NCBI GenBank assembly: GCA_903879875.1
Contig: CAIRNC010000081.1
Location: forward strand, 1-9,463
DNA length: 9,463 nt
Direction of reading: 5' to 3'
DNA from: an uncultured Bacteroidota bacterium
GTDB lineage: Bacteria; Bacteroidota; Bacteroidia; Flavobacteriales; Flavobacteriaceae
Part shown: in pieces, positions 1-6,123 of the stretch
Layout of the letters: each line of letters begins with the position of its first letter
How positions within the stretch are numbered: the first letter of the stretch is position 1
The notes under the pieces: generated by a model
Databases searched by the model: none
What the model was told of the DNA's origin: nothing
What the model saw: the letters and a program-made list of their open reading frames with translations, nothing else
Made by a program: the position numbers and the translations under genes

Positions 1-38
1 AAAAGGTTCTTTTTTTAGCATTTGAAACAAAAAATTTT

Positions 39-80
39 AAGACCTGTATTACCTAAATAAATTTAGATAATACGGGTCTT
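39..80. other. Long imperfect stem-loop with a competing 3' hairpin
   Basis: Bases 39-57 pair with 62-80 over 18 pairs, one of them G-U, with a single C/A mismatch (52/67) and a TAAA loop. The 3' arm can instead pair downstream: GTCTTA (76-81) with TAAGAC (86-91), so the two hairpins exclude each other. TTTTAAGAC occurs as a direct repeat at 35-43 and 83-91. On the minus strand the stem is followed by a T-rich run, so a terminator is possible, but no minus-strand gene is seen nearby. Its role is unknown. Confidence 0.5.
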
Positions 81-116
81 ACTTTTAAGACGTCAAGGAT
101 GAGGTTTGAAAAAAAG

Positions 117-147
117 TTTTAATCCTATTTTAAAAAGTGTACATTTG
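117..147 (+). promoter_or_regulatory. Bacteroidota-type promoter for the J-domain/KTSC gene
   Basis: TACATTTG at 140-147 matches the -7 consensus TAnnTTTG. A weak -33 element, TTTT at 117-120 instead of TTTG, lies 19 bases upstream, which is the usual spacing. Transcription would start near 152-154, giving a leader of about 65 bases before the ATG at 217. Confidence 0.5.
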
Positions 148-216
148 CAAAAAAATTGTCAATTTTAAAGTAAAAAAATGTGCTTTTCTATTTAAAGACA
201 ATGCGTTAAGAATTTT

Positions 217-657
217 ATGAAAAAAATAGTTGAATACCGAAAGTTATTGAATGTTGACAAAACTGCAACACTAAAAGATTTAAAATCAATTTATCGTAAT
301 GCGATGAAAGATGCACATCCTGATAAATTTCATGGTGATGAAGTAGCTTTAAAAGCAGCGGAAGAAAACAGTAAACTTATTATCGAAGCGTATCATTTTC
401 TAGTAAGTATCAATCCAGAAACGATACAACAAAATTTACCAGAATATACCGAAACAATTGCAACATCAACCATTACCGATTATAAATTTGTAGATGGACG
501 TTTGATTATCAATTTTTCTAATGGTAGTGTTTACGAATACATTAGTGTGCCTAAAGCAACTTATGTTAAAATGGTAAATGCCGATTCTCCTGGAAGATTT
601 GCAAAAAGACATATTTTAAATTCCTTTACTTGGAGAAAAACGATTAATCAAGAATAG
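217..657 (+). CDS. J-domain plus KTSC-domain protein
   Basis: This 146-residue protein joins two small domains. Residues about 4-65 resemble a DnaJ J-domain: a leucine/lysine-rich helix II, the HPD signature at 34-36 (in AHPDKF), then helix III ending near EAYHFL. J-domains stimulate Hsp70 (DnaK) ATPase through HPD. Residues about 83-142 match the KTSC domain: a DGRLIINFSNGSVYEYISVP strand pair, then a YVKMVNADSPGRFAKRHI helix segment carrying the conserved A-x-S-x-G-x-F pattern. KTSC domains are of unknown function; some occur fused to other domains or beside a lysyl-tRNA synthetase domain. There is no signal peptide or membrane span, so it is probably cytosolic. It is a single-gene unit with its own promoter (117-147) and a strong terminator (681-721). 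The ATG at 217 fits the start of the J-domain helix. Acting as a DnaK co-chaperone is inference; the substrate is unknown. Confidence 0.85.
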   Translation: MKKIVEYRKLLNVDKTATLKDLKSIYRNAMKDAHPDKFHGDEVALKAAEENSKLIIEAYHFLVSINPETIQQNLPEYTETIATSTITDYKFVDGRLIINFSNGSVYEYISVPKATYVKMVNADSPGRFAKRHILNSFTWRKTINQE

Positions 658-680
658 TTATTTTCTATACCCTTACGAAC

Positions 681-721
681 AAATCCAAATCAGTGTTATA
701 CCTGATTTGGATTTTTTTTTT
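681..721 (+). terminator. Rho-independent terminator of the J-domain/KTSC gene
   Basis: A perfect 13-bp stem (681-693 with 702-714, core ATCCAAATCAG/CTGATTTGGAT) encloses an eight-base loop and runs into ten T residues (712-721). It lies 23 bases after the stop codon, in the right orientation for the upstream gene. Confidence 0.9.
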
Positions 722-802
722 AGGATTAAATTTCTTTAAAGAGGGTGCCATTTTTAAGCAATAGATTTCAATTTTTTCTAAAAACGACTGCTTTATATTC
801 CT

Positions 803-810
803 TATATTTG
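803..810 (+). promoter_or_regulatory. Promoter -7 box of the truA operon
   Basis: TATATTTG is an exact TAnnTTTG match 20 bases before the proposed TTG start. Transcription would begin near 815-817, leaving a leader of only about 15 bases. No good TTTG -33 element is visible at the usual 17-21 base spacing; the nearest T-run is at 772-777. Confidence 0.5.
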
Positions 811-830
811 CTTTTTTAAAACAGATACAG

Positions 831-1565
831 TTGCGCTATTTTATTCGATTTGCATACAACGGAACCCATTACCACGGATGGCAATCACAGCCAAACGCTA
901 CCTCTGTTCAAGAAACGTTAACCAAAGCAATGACTGTGATTTTAAATACAGAAATCACCTTAATGGGAGCCGGTCGAACCGATTCAGGTGTTCATGCTAG
1001 AGAGATGTATGCACACTTTGATGTAGAAAATGCCATTGAAAAAACCAATTGTGTTCATAAACTTAATTCTTATTTGCCTAAAGACCTTGTGGTCTTTGAA
1101 ATTATTCCAGTTCATGATGAAGCACATGCTCGATTTGATGCAACGAATAGAACCTATCAATATCATATTAATGCCATAAAAAATGTTTTTTTGGAAGAAC
1201 AAAGTTGGTACTATCAAGCCAATTTAGACATTGATTTGATGAATGAAGCGGCTCAATTGTTATTGACCCATACCGATTTTCAAAGTTTTTCAAAAGTAAA
1301 TACAGATGTAAATACTTATAATTGTAAAATAGTACAAGCCTATTGGAAACAAGAAAAGGAGCAATTGATTTTTACCATTTCTGCCGATCGATTTCTTAGA
1401 AATATGGTGCGTGCTATTGTTGGAACATTAATATATGTAGGTTTGCACAAAATTTCAATTGCCACTTTCAATCAAATAATTGAAAGCAAAGATAGAAATA
1501 AAGCAGGATTTTCTGTACCCGCCCACGGATTGTATTTAACTCATATTACCTATCCCTATATTTAG
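831..1565 (+). CDS. truA: tRNA pseudouridine(38-40) synthase TruA
   Basis: TruA isomerises uridine to pseudouridine at positions 38, 39 and 40 of the tRNA anticodon stem-loop, in the cytosol. The 244-residue protein shows the family landmarks: the N-terminal RYFIRFAYNGTHYHGWQSQPN block (2-22), the catalytic motif GAGRTDSGVHA with the nucleophilic Asp at residue 51, and C-terminal blocks containing FLRNMVRAIVGTL and RNKAGFSVPAHGLYL. Length is normal for the family. The start is a TTG at 831; it places RYF directly after the initiator Met as in relatives, and no ATG or GTG lies in frame just upstream. The TATATTTG box at 803-810 fits this start. The ABC exporter gene begins 20 bases after the stop with no terminator between, so the two are probably co-transcribed. 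Identification is secure; the TTG start is slightly less so. Confidence 0.96.
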   Translation: MRYFIRFAYNGTHYHGWQSQPNATSVQETLTKAMTVILNTEITLMGAGRTDSGVHAREMYAHFDVENAIEKTNCVHKLNSYLPKDLVVFEIIPVHDEAHARFDATNRTYQYHINAIKNVFLEEQSWYYQANLDIDLMNEAAQLLLTHTDFQSFSKVNTDVNTYNCKIVQAYWKQEKEQLIFTISADRFLRNMVRAIVGTLIYVGLHKISIATFNQIIESKDRNKAGFSVPAHGLYLTHITYPYI

Positions 1566-1585
1566 CGTCAGCTAATGTCATTGCC

Positions 1586-3352
1586 ATGAAAATGAAAACA
1601 AAAGCTTTCGATTCAAGATTATTCAAAAGAATATTAAAGTATGCTAAACCCTATCAATGGCGATTTAATGGCGTTATTGTTTTTGCGATCTCCTTATCTT
1701 TATTCGCAGCTTTGCGTCCTTATTTGTTAAAATTAACGGTTGATGGTTACATCAAAACAAATGATTTAAAAGGACTTTTTGAGATGGTTTCGTTAATGGC
1801 CGTTATACTTGCTTTAGAAGTTATTTCTAATTTTTTCTTTGTGTATTGGGCCAATTGGCTTGGACAAGATATTGTGAAAGATGTTCGAATTAAATTGTTT
1901 CGCCACATGCTGAGTTTTAGAATCAAATATTTTGATACTACGCCTGTTGGCCAATTGGTAACTCGTTCAGTTTCCGACATGGAATCCATTGCTAAAATTT
2001 TCAGTCAAGGACTTTTTATGATTGGTAGTGACTTGTTGAAAATGCTCGTTATTCTCTTGTTTATGGTTAAAGAAAACTGGCGATTGACATGCATTGTTAT
2101 CGTTGCAATACCAATTTTGGTTTTTGTTACACGAATTTTTCAACGTAAAATGCAAGTTACTTTTGAAGAAGTACGAAATCAAATTGCGAATTTGAATACT
2201 TTTATTCAAGAGCGAGTTACTGGAATGAAAATCGTTCAACTTTTTAATAGAGAGGATATTGAATTTGAAAAGTTTAAAGTAATTAATGACAAACATAAAA
2301 AAGCATGGATAAAAACAGTTTGGTACAACTCCATCTTTTTTCCAATTGCTGATATAATTTCGTCTTTTACTTTAGGTTTTATTGTATGGTATGGCGGTAT
2401 CCGAATTTTAGGAGGCGATCAATCTACAACTTTTGGAGACATTTTTTCTTATACCATGTACATCGGAATGTTGTTCAATCCATTACGTCAAATAGCGGAT
2501 AAATTCAATGAAATGCAAATGGGGATGATTGCTGCAAATAGAGTTTTTGAAATTCTAGATATGGAAGATCAAACGCAAGACATTGGAAAAATTGAAGCAC
2601 CTGTTTTTTCTGGAGTTATTGATTTCAAAGACGTGCATTTTGGGTATATTGAAAATGAAGAAGTAATAAAAGGCATTAATTTGCATATTAATGCTGGAGA
2701 AACTATTGCCATTGTTGGAGCAACAGGTGCTGGAAAATCAACGATTATCAATTTATTGAATCGTTTTTATGAAATCAATAAAGGAACGATTTGTATTGAC
2801 AATGAAAATATTAATCATTATACTTTAGTTTCCTTGCGCTTGCAAATTGCGGTAGTTTTGCAAGATGTATTTCTTTTTGCCGATACTATTTTGAACAACA
2901 TTACTCTGAATGACACAACAATTACAAGAGAAGATGTCATCCTTGCAGCAAAAAAAATCGGCGTTCACGAATTCATTATGACGTTGCCCGAAAACTACGA
3001 TTACAATGTCAAAGAACGCGGTATTATGTTATCGTCAGGACAACGACAATTGATTGCCTTTTTGCGTGCCTATGTAAGCAATCCAAGTATTTTAATTTTA
3101 GACGAAGCAACATCATCTATTGATACGTATTCTGAAGAATTGATTCAAAATGCAACAGAAAAAATAACCGAAGGACGAACTTCAATAGTTATAGCCCATC
3201 GTTTGGCAACTATTGTAAATGCTGACAAAATTGTAGTTATGGACAAAGGATTGATTGTGGAGCAAGGCACACATTTAGAATTATTAGCCATAGAAAACGG
3301 ATTTTATAAAAAATTGTATGATTCACAATTTTTATTTGAAAGTGATTTGTAA
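1586..3352 (+). CDS. ABC exporter half-transporter (MsbA/multidrug type)
   Basis: This 588-residue protein has the fused layout of an ABC exporter half-transporter: a six-helix membrane domain at about 20-310, then a nucleotide-binding domain at about 340-580. It would work as a homo- or heterodimer in the inner membrane, using ATP to export a hydrophobic substrate such as a lipid or drug. Visible motifs are Walker A GATGAGKST (378-386), the Q-loop Gln426, the signature LSSGQ (482-486), Walker B ILILDE with Asp506/Glu507, the D-loop SSID (510-513) and the switch His538. All catalytic residues are intact, including the Walker B Glu, so the site should hydrolyse ATP. The membrane domain has the usual FFDTTPVG-like turn (KYFDTTPVGQL, 114-124). 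The ATG at 1586 follows truA by 20 bases; an ATG two codons later is an alternative. Family naming as MsbA-like is by architecture only; the substrate cannot be read from the sequence. No gene beside it suggests a heterodimer partner. Confidence 0.92.
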   Translation: MKMKTKAFDSRLFKRILKYAKPYQWRFNGVIVFAISLSLFAALRPYLLKLTVDGYIKTNDLKGLFEMVSLMAVILALEVISNFFFVYWANWLGQDIVKDVRIKLFRHMLSFRIKYFDTTPVGQLVTRSVSDMESIAKIFSQGLFMIGSDLLKMLVILLFMVKENWRLTCIVIVAIPILVFVTRIFQRKMQVTFEEVRNQIANLNTFIQERVTGMKIVQLFNREDIEFEKFKVINDKHKKAWIKTVWYNSIFFPIADIISSFTLGFIVWYGGIRILGGDQSTTFGDIFSYTMYIGMLFNPLRQIADKFNEMQMGMIAANRVFEILDMEDQTQDIGKIEAPVFSGVIDFKDVHFGYIENEEVIKGINLHINAGETIAIVGATGAGKSTIINLLNRFYEINKGTICIDNENINHYTLVSLRLQIAVVLQDVFLFADTILNNITLNDTTITREDVILAAKKIGVHEFIMTLPENYDYNVKERGIMLSSGQRQLIAFLRAYVSNPSILILDEATSSIDTYSEELIQNATEKITEGRTSIVIAHRLATIVNADKIVVMDKGLIVEQGTHLELLAIENGFYKKLYDSQFLFESDL

Positions 3353-3356
3353 AAAT

Positions 3357-3384
3357 GAATTCTAAATCGCACTAATTTGGATTC
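3357..3384 (+). terminator. Weak stem-loop after the ABC exporter
   Basis: GAAT(T)CTAAAT pairs with ATTTGGATTC through ten pairs, including one G-U and one bulged T, around a seven-base loop. It begins four bases after the stop codon. The nearest long T-run (from about 3402) lies some 18 bases beyond the stem, so this is at best a poor intrinsic terminator; the operon may also end another way. Confidence 0.25.
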
Positions 3385-3460
3385 TATGCACTTAAAAATT
3401 ATTTTTTTAATCCGAGTTTTTTATTTTTAATTGCTTTAATCTAAATTAATATTTCCAATA

Positions 3461-3491
3461 TTAGAAATTAAATAAATATTGCTTAATTTCG
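3461..3491 (+). promoter_or_regulatory. Possible promoter of lpdA
   Basis: TAATTTCG at 3484-3491 matches TAnnTTTG except at position seven. TTAG at 3461-3464 lies exactly 19 bases upstream as a one-mismatch -33 element. Transcription would start near 3497, giving a leader of about 28 bases before lpdA. Confidence 0.35.
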
Positions 3492-3524
3492 CTAACTGAA
3501 AATTTAAAGTAAAAAATACTTACA

Positions 3525-4913
3525 ATGAAATACGATATTATAGTTTTAGGAAGTGGTCCTGGAGGATATGTAACAGCAATTAGAGCTTCACAATTGGGAT
3601 TTAAAGTTGCGGTTATCGAAAAAGAAAATTTAGGTGGTGTTTGTTTAAATTGGGGATGTATTCCAACAAAAGCGCTATTAAAATCAGCTCAAGTTTTCGA
3701 TTATTTAAAGCATGCTTCCGATTACGGAATTACCGTTTCATCGTTTGATAAAGATTTTTCTGCTGTTGTAAATCGTAGTAGAAGCGTTGCAGACGGAATG
3801 AGCAAAGGGGTTCAATTCTTAATGAAAAAAAATAAAATTGATGTAATTGATGGTTTTGGAAAACTAAAACCAGGTAAAAAACTAGATGTAACTGACAAAG
3901 AAGGAAAAGTTACAGAATATAGTGCTGATCATATCATTATTGCTACTGGAGCGCGTTCTCGCGAATTGCCTAATTTGCCACAAGATGGGGTTAAAGTTAT
4001 TGGTTATCGTCAAGCAATGACTTTGCCAACTCAACCAAAATCTATGATTATTGTAGGTTCTGGAGCAATAGGAGTGGAGTTTGCTCATTTTTATAATACC
4101 ATGGGTACAGAAGTAACTATTGTTGAATTTATGCCGAACATAGTTCCAGTGGAAGACGAAGACATTTCGAAACAAATGGAGCGTTCTATGAAAAAAGCAG
4201 GTGTAAAGATAATGACCAACTCGTCAGTGGAACGAATTGATACTTCAGGTACTGGAGTAAAAGCGTTCGTTAAGACTGCAAAAGGAGAAGAAGTTCTAGA
4301 AGCTGATATCTTGCTTTCTGCTGTTGGAATAAAAACGAATATAGAAAATATTGGCCTAGAAGAAGTTGGTATTGCAACCGATAGAGATAAAATATTGGTA
4401 AATGCTTACAATCAAACTAATATTCCTGGTTATTATGCTATTGGTGATGTAACCCCAGGTCAAGCTTTGGCTCACGTAGCTTCAGCAGAAGGAATTAATT
4501 GTGTAGAGAAAATTGCAGGTTTGCATGTTGATCCAATAGATTACGGAAATGTTCCAGGTTGTACTTATGCTACTCCAGAGATAGCTTCAGTAGGTTTGAC
4601 TGAAAAGCAAGCAAAAGAAAAGGGATATGAATTGAAAATTGGTAAATTCCCATTCTCTGCTTCTGGAAAAGCAAAAGCTGCAGGAACACCTGATGGATTT
4701 GTAAAAGTAATTTTTGATGCTAAATACGGCGAATGGTTAGGATGCCACATGATTGGTGCAGGTGTAACCGATATGATTGCAGAAGCTGTTGTAGCTCGTA
4801 AATTAGAAACTACAGGACATGAAATACTGAAAGCAATTCATCCACATCCTACAATGAGCGAAGCTGTTATGGAAGCTGTTGCAGATGCTTATGGAGAAGT
4901 AATTCACTTGTAA
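3525..4913 (+). CDS. lpdA: Dihydrolipoyl dehydrogenase (E3)
   Basis: This FAD enzyme reoxidises dihydrolipoamide with NAD+ as the shared E3 subunit of pyruvate, 2-oxoglutarate and branched-chain 2-oxoacid dehydrogenase complexes, and of the glycine cleavage system. At 462 residues it has normal family length. Visible features are the FAD-binding GSGPGG (9-14), the redox-active disulfide in GGVCLNWGCIPTK (Cys40/Cys45), the NAD-binding GSGAIG (178-183) followed by an acidic residue after the second strand (TIVE, Glu201), the second FAD block YYAIGDV, and the C-terminal dimer-interface HPHPTMSE with the catalytic pair His441/Glu446. The ATG at 3525 puts the first beta strand (KYDIIVLGSG) at the N-terminus as expected. 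It stands alone rather than beside E1/E2 genes, so it probably serves several complexes. It ends in a strong palindromic terminator (4928-4965). Close relatives such as mercuric or glutathione reductase are excluded by the CxxxxC context and the HPHPT tail. Confidence 0.97.
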   Translation: MKYDIIVLGSGPGGYVTAIRASQLGFKVAVIEKENLGGVCLNWGCIPTKALLKSAQVFDYLKHASDYGITVSSFDKDFSAVVNRSRSVADGMSKGVQFLMKKNKIDVIDGFGKLKPGKKLDVTDKEGKVTEYSADHIIIATGARSRELPNLPQDGVKVIGYRQAMTLPTQPKSMIIVGSGAIGVEFAHFYNTMGTEVTIVEFMPNIVPVEDEDISKQMERSMKKAGVKIMTNSSVERIDTSGTGVKAFVKTAKGEEVLEADILLSAVGIKTNIENIGLEEVGIATDRDKILVNAYNQTNIPGYYAIGDVTPGQALAHVASAEGINCVEKIAGLHVDPIDYGNVPGCTYATPEIASVGLTEKQAKEKGYELKIGKFPFSASGKAKAAGTPDGFVKVIFDAKYGEWLGCHMIGAGVTDMIAEAVVARKLETTGHEILKAIHPHPTMSEAVMEAVADAYGEVIHL

Positions 4914-4927
4914 ATAATATATAAATG

Positions 4928-4965
4928 CACAAAAAAGGCAGTCTTTAAAGACTGCCTTTTTTGTG
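4928..4965. terminator. Bidirectional rho-independent terminator
   Basis: Bases 4928-4946 and 4947-4965 are perfect reverse complements (38-bp palindrome). The core GGCAGTCTTTAAAGACTGCC is flanked by six A on the left and six T on the right. Because the flanks mirror each other, it supplies a GC stem plus U-tail on both strands. It lies 14 bases after lpdA and 50 bases after the stop of the minus-strand peptide gene, so it probably ends both transcripts. Confidence 0.93.
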
Positions 4966-5015
4966 TTTTAAATGTTGAATTTAAAATTTCAAAATATTCA
5001 TTTAAAAATTTAGGT

Positions 5016-5141
5016 TTATTTTTTTTTATCGGAATTCATCATTAACATAACGCCTCCAACTAGCGCAACTATAACAACTCCAAAAATTCCTATCATAATA
5101 AAGGAACCATTTTCCCAAGAATAAAGAGCAATATTTTTCAT
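5016..5141 (-). CDS. Small single-span membrane peptide (41 aa)
   Basis: Reading the minus strand from the ATG at 5141 gives a 41-residue peptide beginning MKNIALYSWENGSF and ending NSDKKK, with the stop at 5016-5018. Residues about 14-35 form one hydrophobic glycine-containing helix (IMIGIFGVVIVALVGGVML) and the C-terminus is Lys-rich, which suggests an inner-membrane peptide with the C-terminus in the cytosol. Support for a real gene: its own TATATTTG box 20 bases upstream (5161-5168), an inverted repeat placed like an activator site (5191-5204), a terminator on its 3' side (4928-4965), and a clean separation of hydrophobic core from charged ends. I do not recognise a named family. It could be a small accessory subunit of a membrane complex, but nothing in the window identifies the partner. 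Confidence 0.7.
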   Translation of the reverse strand: MKNIALYSWENGSFIMIGIFGVVIVALVGGVMLMMNSDKKK

Positions 5142-5160
5142 ATTTTATATATTTAGTAAG

Positions 5161-5168
5161 CAAATATA
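5161..5168 (-). promoter_or_regulatory. Promoter -7 box of the small membrane peptide gene
   Basis: CAAATATA on the plus strand reads TATATTTG on the minus strand, an exact TAnnTTTG match 20 bases before the ATG at 5141. Transcription would start near 5155-5157. The expected -33 position (about 5188-5191) lacks TTTG, which would fit a promoter that needs an activator. Confidence 0.55.
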
Positions 5169-5190
5169 TTATTTATCAAATACAATATAC

Positions 5191-5204
5191 ATGATAAATA
5201 TCAT
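5191..5204. promoter_or_regulatory. FNR/CRP-like inverted repeat
   Basis: ATGATAAATATCAT is a perfect 6-2-6 inverted repeat. It keeps the inner bases and four-base spacer of the FNR site TTGATnnnnATCAA, differing only in the outermost base of each half. Its centre lies about 41 bases upstream of the predicted start of the small peptide gene, the position of class II activator sites. The surrounding DNA is very AT-rich, so chance is a real alternative. Confidence 0.35.
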
Positions 5205-5229
5205 TTATAATATTTTCAAATTAAATCTA

Positions 5230-6060
5230 TTATTGAATCTTTATTGAGGTCATACTCAGGCTGCCTGCTACCAATTTATCATTAAAAAAAGTACTTTCTT
5301 CATTTTTTTGTTGTAATCCGATTGCATAAATAAGTGGTAAAAAATGCTCGGGAGTTGGAATAGCCAATTGCACTGCTTTTGATAAATTTTTATATTCAAT
5401 TAAGGATTTAAAATCACCTTTTGTAATCAAATTATTTATGATTTCGTGAGCTTCAATTGCCCAATCGTATCCATAATTGTCTTTGTCGAAATTTTGAAAA
5501 TCAACCAATCTCAAATTATGTATGATATTGCCACTTCCAATGATTAAAATGCCTTTTCGTCTAAGTGTTTGAAGTTTTTGAGCCAACTCAAAATGATAGG
5601 AGGGAGGTTGTGTATAATCAATACTCAATTGAATTACTGGAACATTCGCATTTGGATACAAATGTTTTAAAACGGACCAAGTGCCATGATCAAGTCCCCA
5701 ATCATAATCTAATTTTACTTCAGTTGGGAGAAGTATTTCAGAAGTGGCTTTTGCCAATTCTGGGCTTCCTTTAGCAGGATATTGTACCTCAAATAAGGCT
5801 TGAGGAAAACCTCCAAAGTCATGAATAGTTTTTGGAAACTCCATGGCGGTAACTTTAGTGCCATTAGTAAACCAATGTGCCGAAATGCAAAGAATTGCAT
5901 TAGGTTTTGGAACATTTTTGATACTATTTTTAAAACCTTCCACAAATTGATTTTCTTCAATTGCATTCATCGGATTACCATGTCCAATAAAAAGAACAGG
6001 CATTTTTTCTGTAGTAGAAAATTGCTCTGAAATGTTACTTAAATTGTTTAATGAATTCAT
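5230..6060 (-). CDS. ygiD: DODA/YgiD-type extradiol ring-cleavage dioxygenase
   Basis: This 276-residue protein belongs to the LigB-like class III extradiol dioxygenases of the 4,5-DOPA dioxygenase (YgiD) type, metal-dependent enzymes that open catechol-like rings. Visible landmarks are MPVLFIGHGNPMNAIEEN (20-37, His27), CISAHWFTNG (58-67, His62), TIHDFGGFP (79-86, His80), GLDHGTWSVLKHLYP (122-136, His125), IIGSGNIIHNLR (173-184, His181) and PTPEHFLPL (235-243, His239). By analogy with E. coli YgiD, His27, His62 and His181 are the likely metal ligands. The true substrate in bacteria is uncertain; DOPA cleavage is the family label, not a prediction here. The first 19 residues are extra relative to the conserved core, and Met20 (codon 6001-6003) is a credible alternative start. 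It lies 63 bases downstream of icd on the same strand but behind icd's terminator, and no clear TAnnTTTG box precedes it, so expression may depend on readthrough or a weak promoter. Confidence 0.9.
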   Translation of the reverse strand: MNSLNNLSNISEQFSTTEKMPVLFIGHGNPMNAIEENQFVEGFKNSIKNVPKPNAILCISAHWFTNGTKVTAMEFPKTIHDFGGFPQALFEVQYPAKGSPELAKATSEILLPTEVKLDYDWGLDHGTWSVLKHLYPNANVPVIQLSIDYTQPPSYHFELAQKLQTLRRKGILIIGSGNIIHNLRLVDFQNFDKDNYGYDWAIEAHEIINNLITKGDFKSLIEYKNLSKAVQLAIPTPEHFLPLIYAIGLQQKNEESTFFNDKLVAGSLSMTSIKIQ

Positions 6061-6072
6061 CCTATTTTGAAT

Positions 6073-6103
6073 AAAAAAAAGACAACTATTTCTAGTTGTC
6101 TTT
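6073..6103 (-). terminator. Rho-independent terminator of icd
   Basis: Read on the minus strand, AAAGACAACTA pairs with TAGTTGTCTTT (11 bp) around a GAAA tetraloop, and the stem runs into eight T residues (plus-strand A-run 6073-6080). It lies 20 bases after the icd stop and ends only 12 bases before the dioxygenase ATG. Confidence 0.9.
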
Positions 6104-6123
6104 CAGGTATTTACATAAATTAT

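Larger units (their letters stand above)
1..216. other. Non-coding region upstream of the first gene
   Basis: No open frame of useful length is visible on either strand. The first bases (AAAAGGTTCT followed by a seven-T run, 1-17) look like the right arm and tail of a rho-independent terminator whose left arm would lie outside the window, so an upstream gene on the plus strand may end just before position 1; this is inference. The region also holds a long stem-loop (39-80) and a promoter-like box (140-147), both listed separately. Confidence 0.5.

Noticed and set aside
178..204. Short ATG-initiated leader peptides just upstream of the J-domain gene
   Set aside because: The frames at 178 and around 203 end after five or fewer codons and show no run of regulatory codons.
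3447..3463. Inverted repeat TAATATT-TCC-AATATTA upstream of lpdA
   Set aside because: It consists only of A-T pairs with a 3-base loop in very AT-rich DNA, so chance is sufficient. It was considered as an operator but has no second copy in the window.
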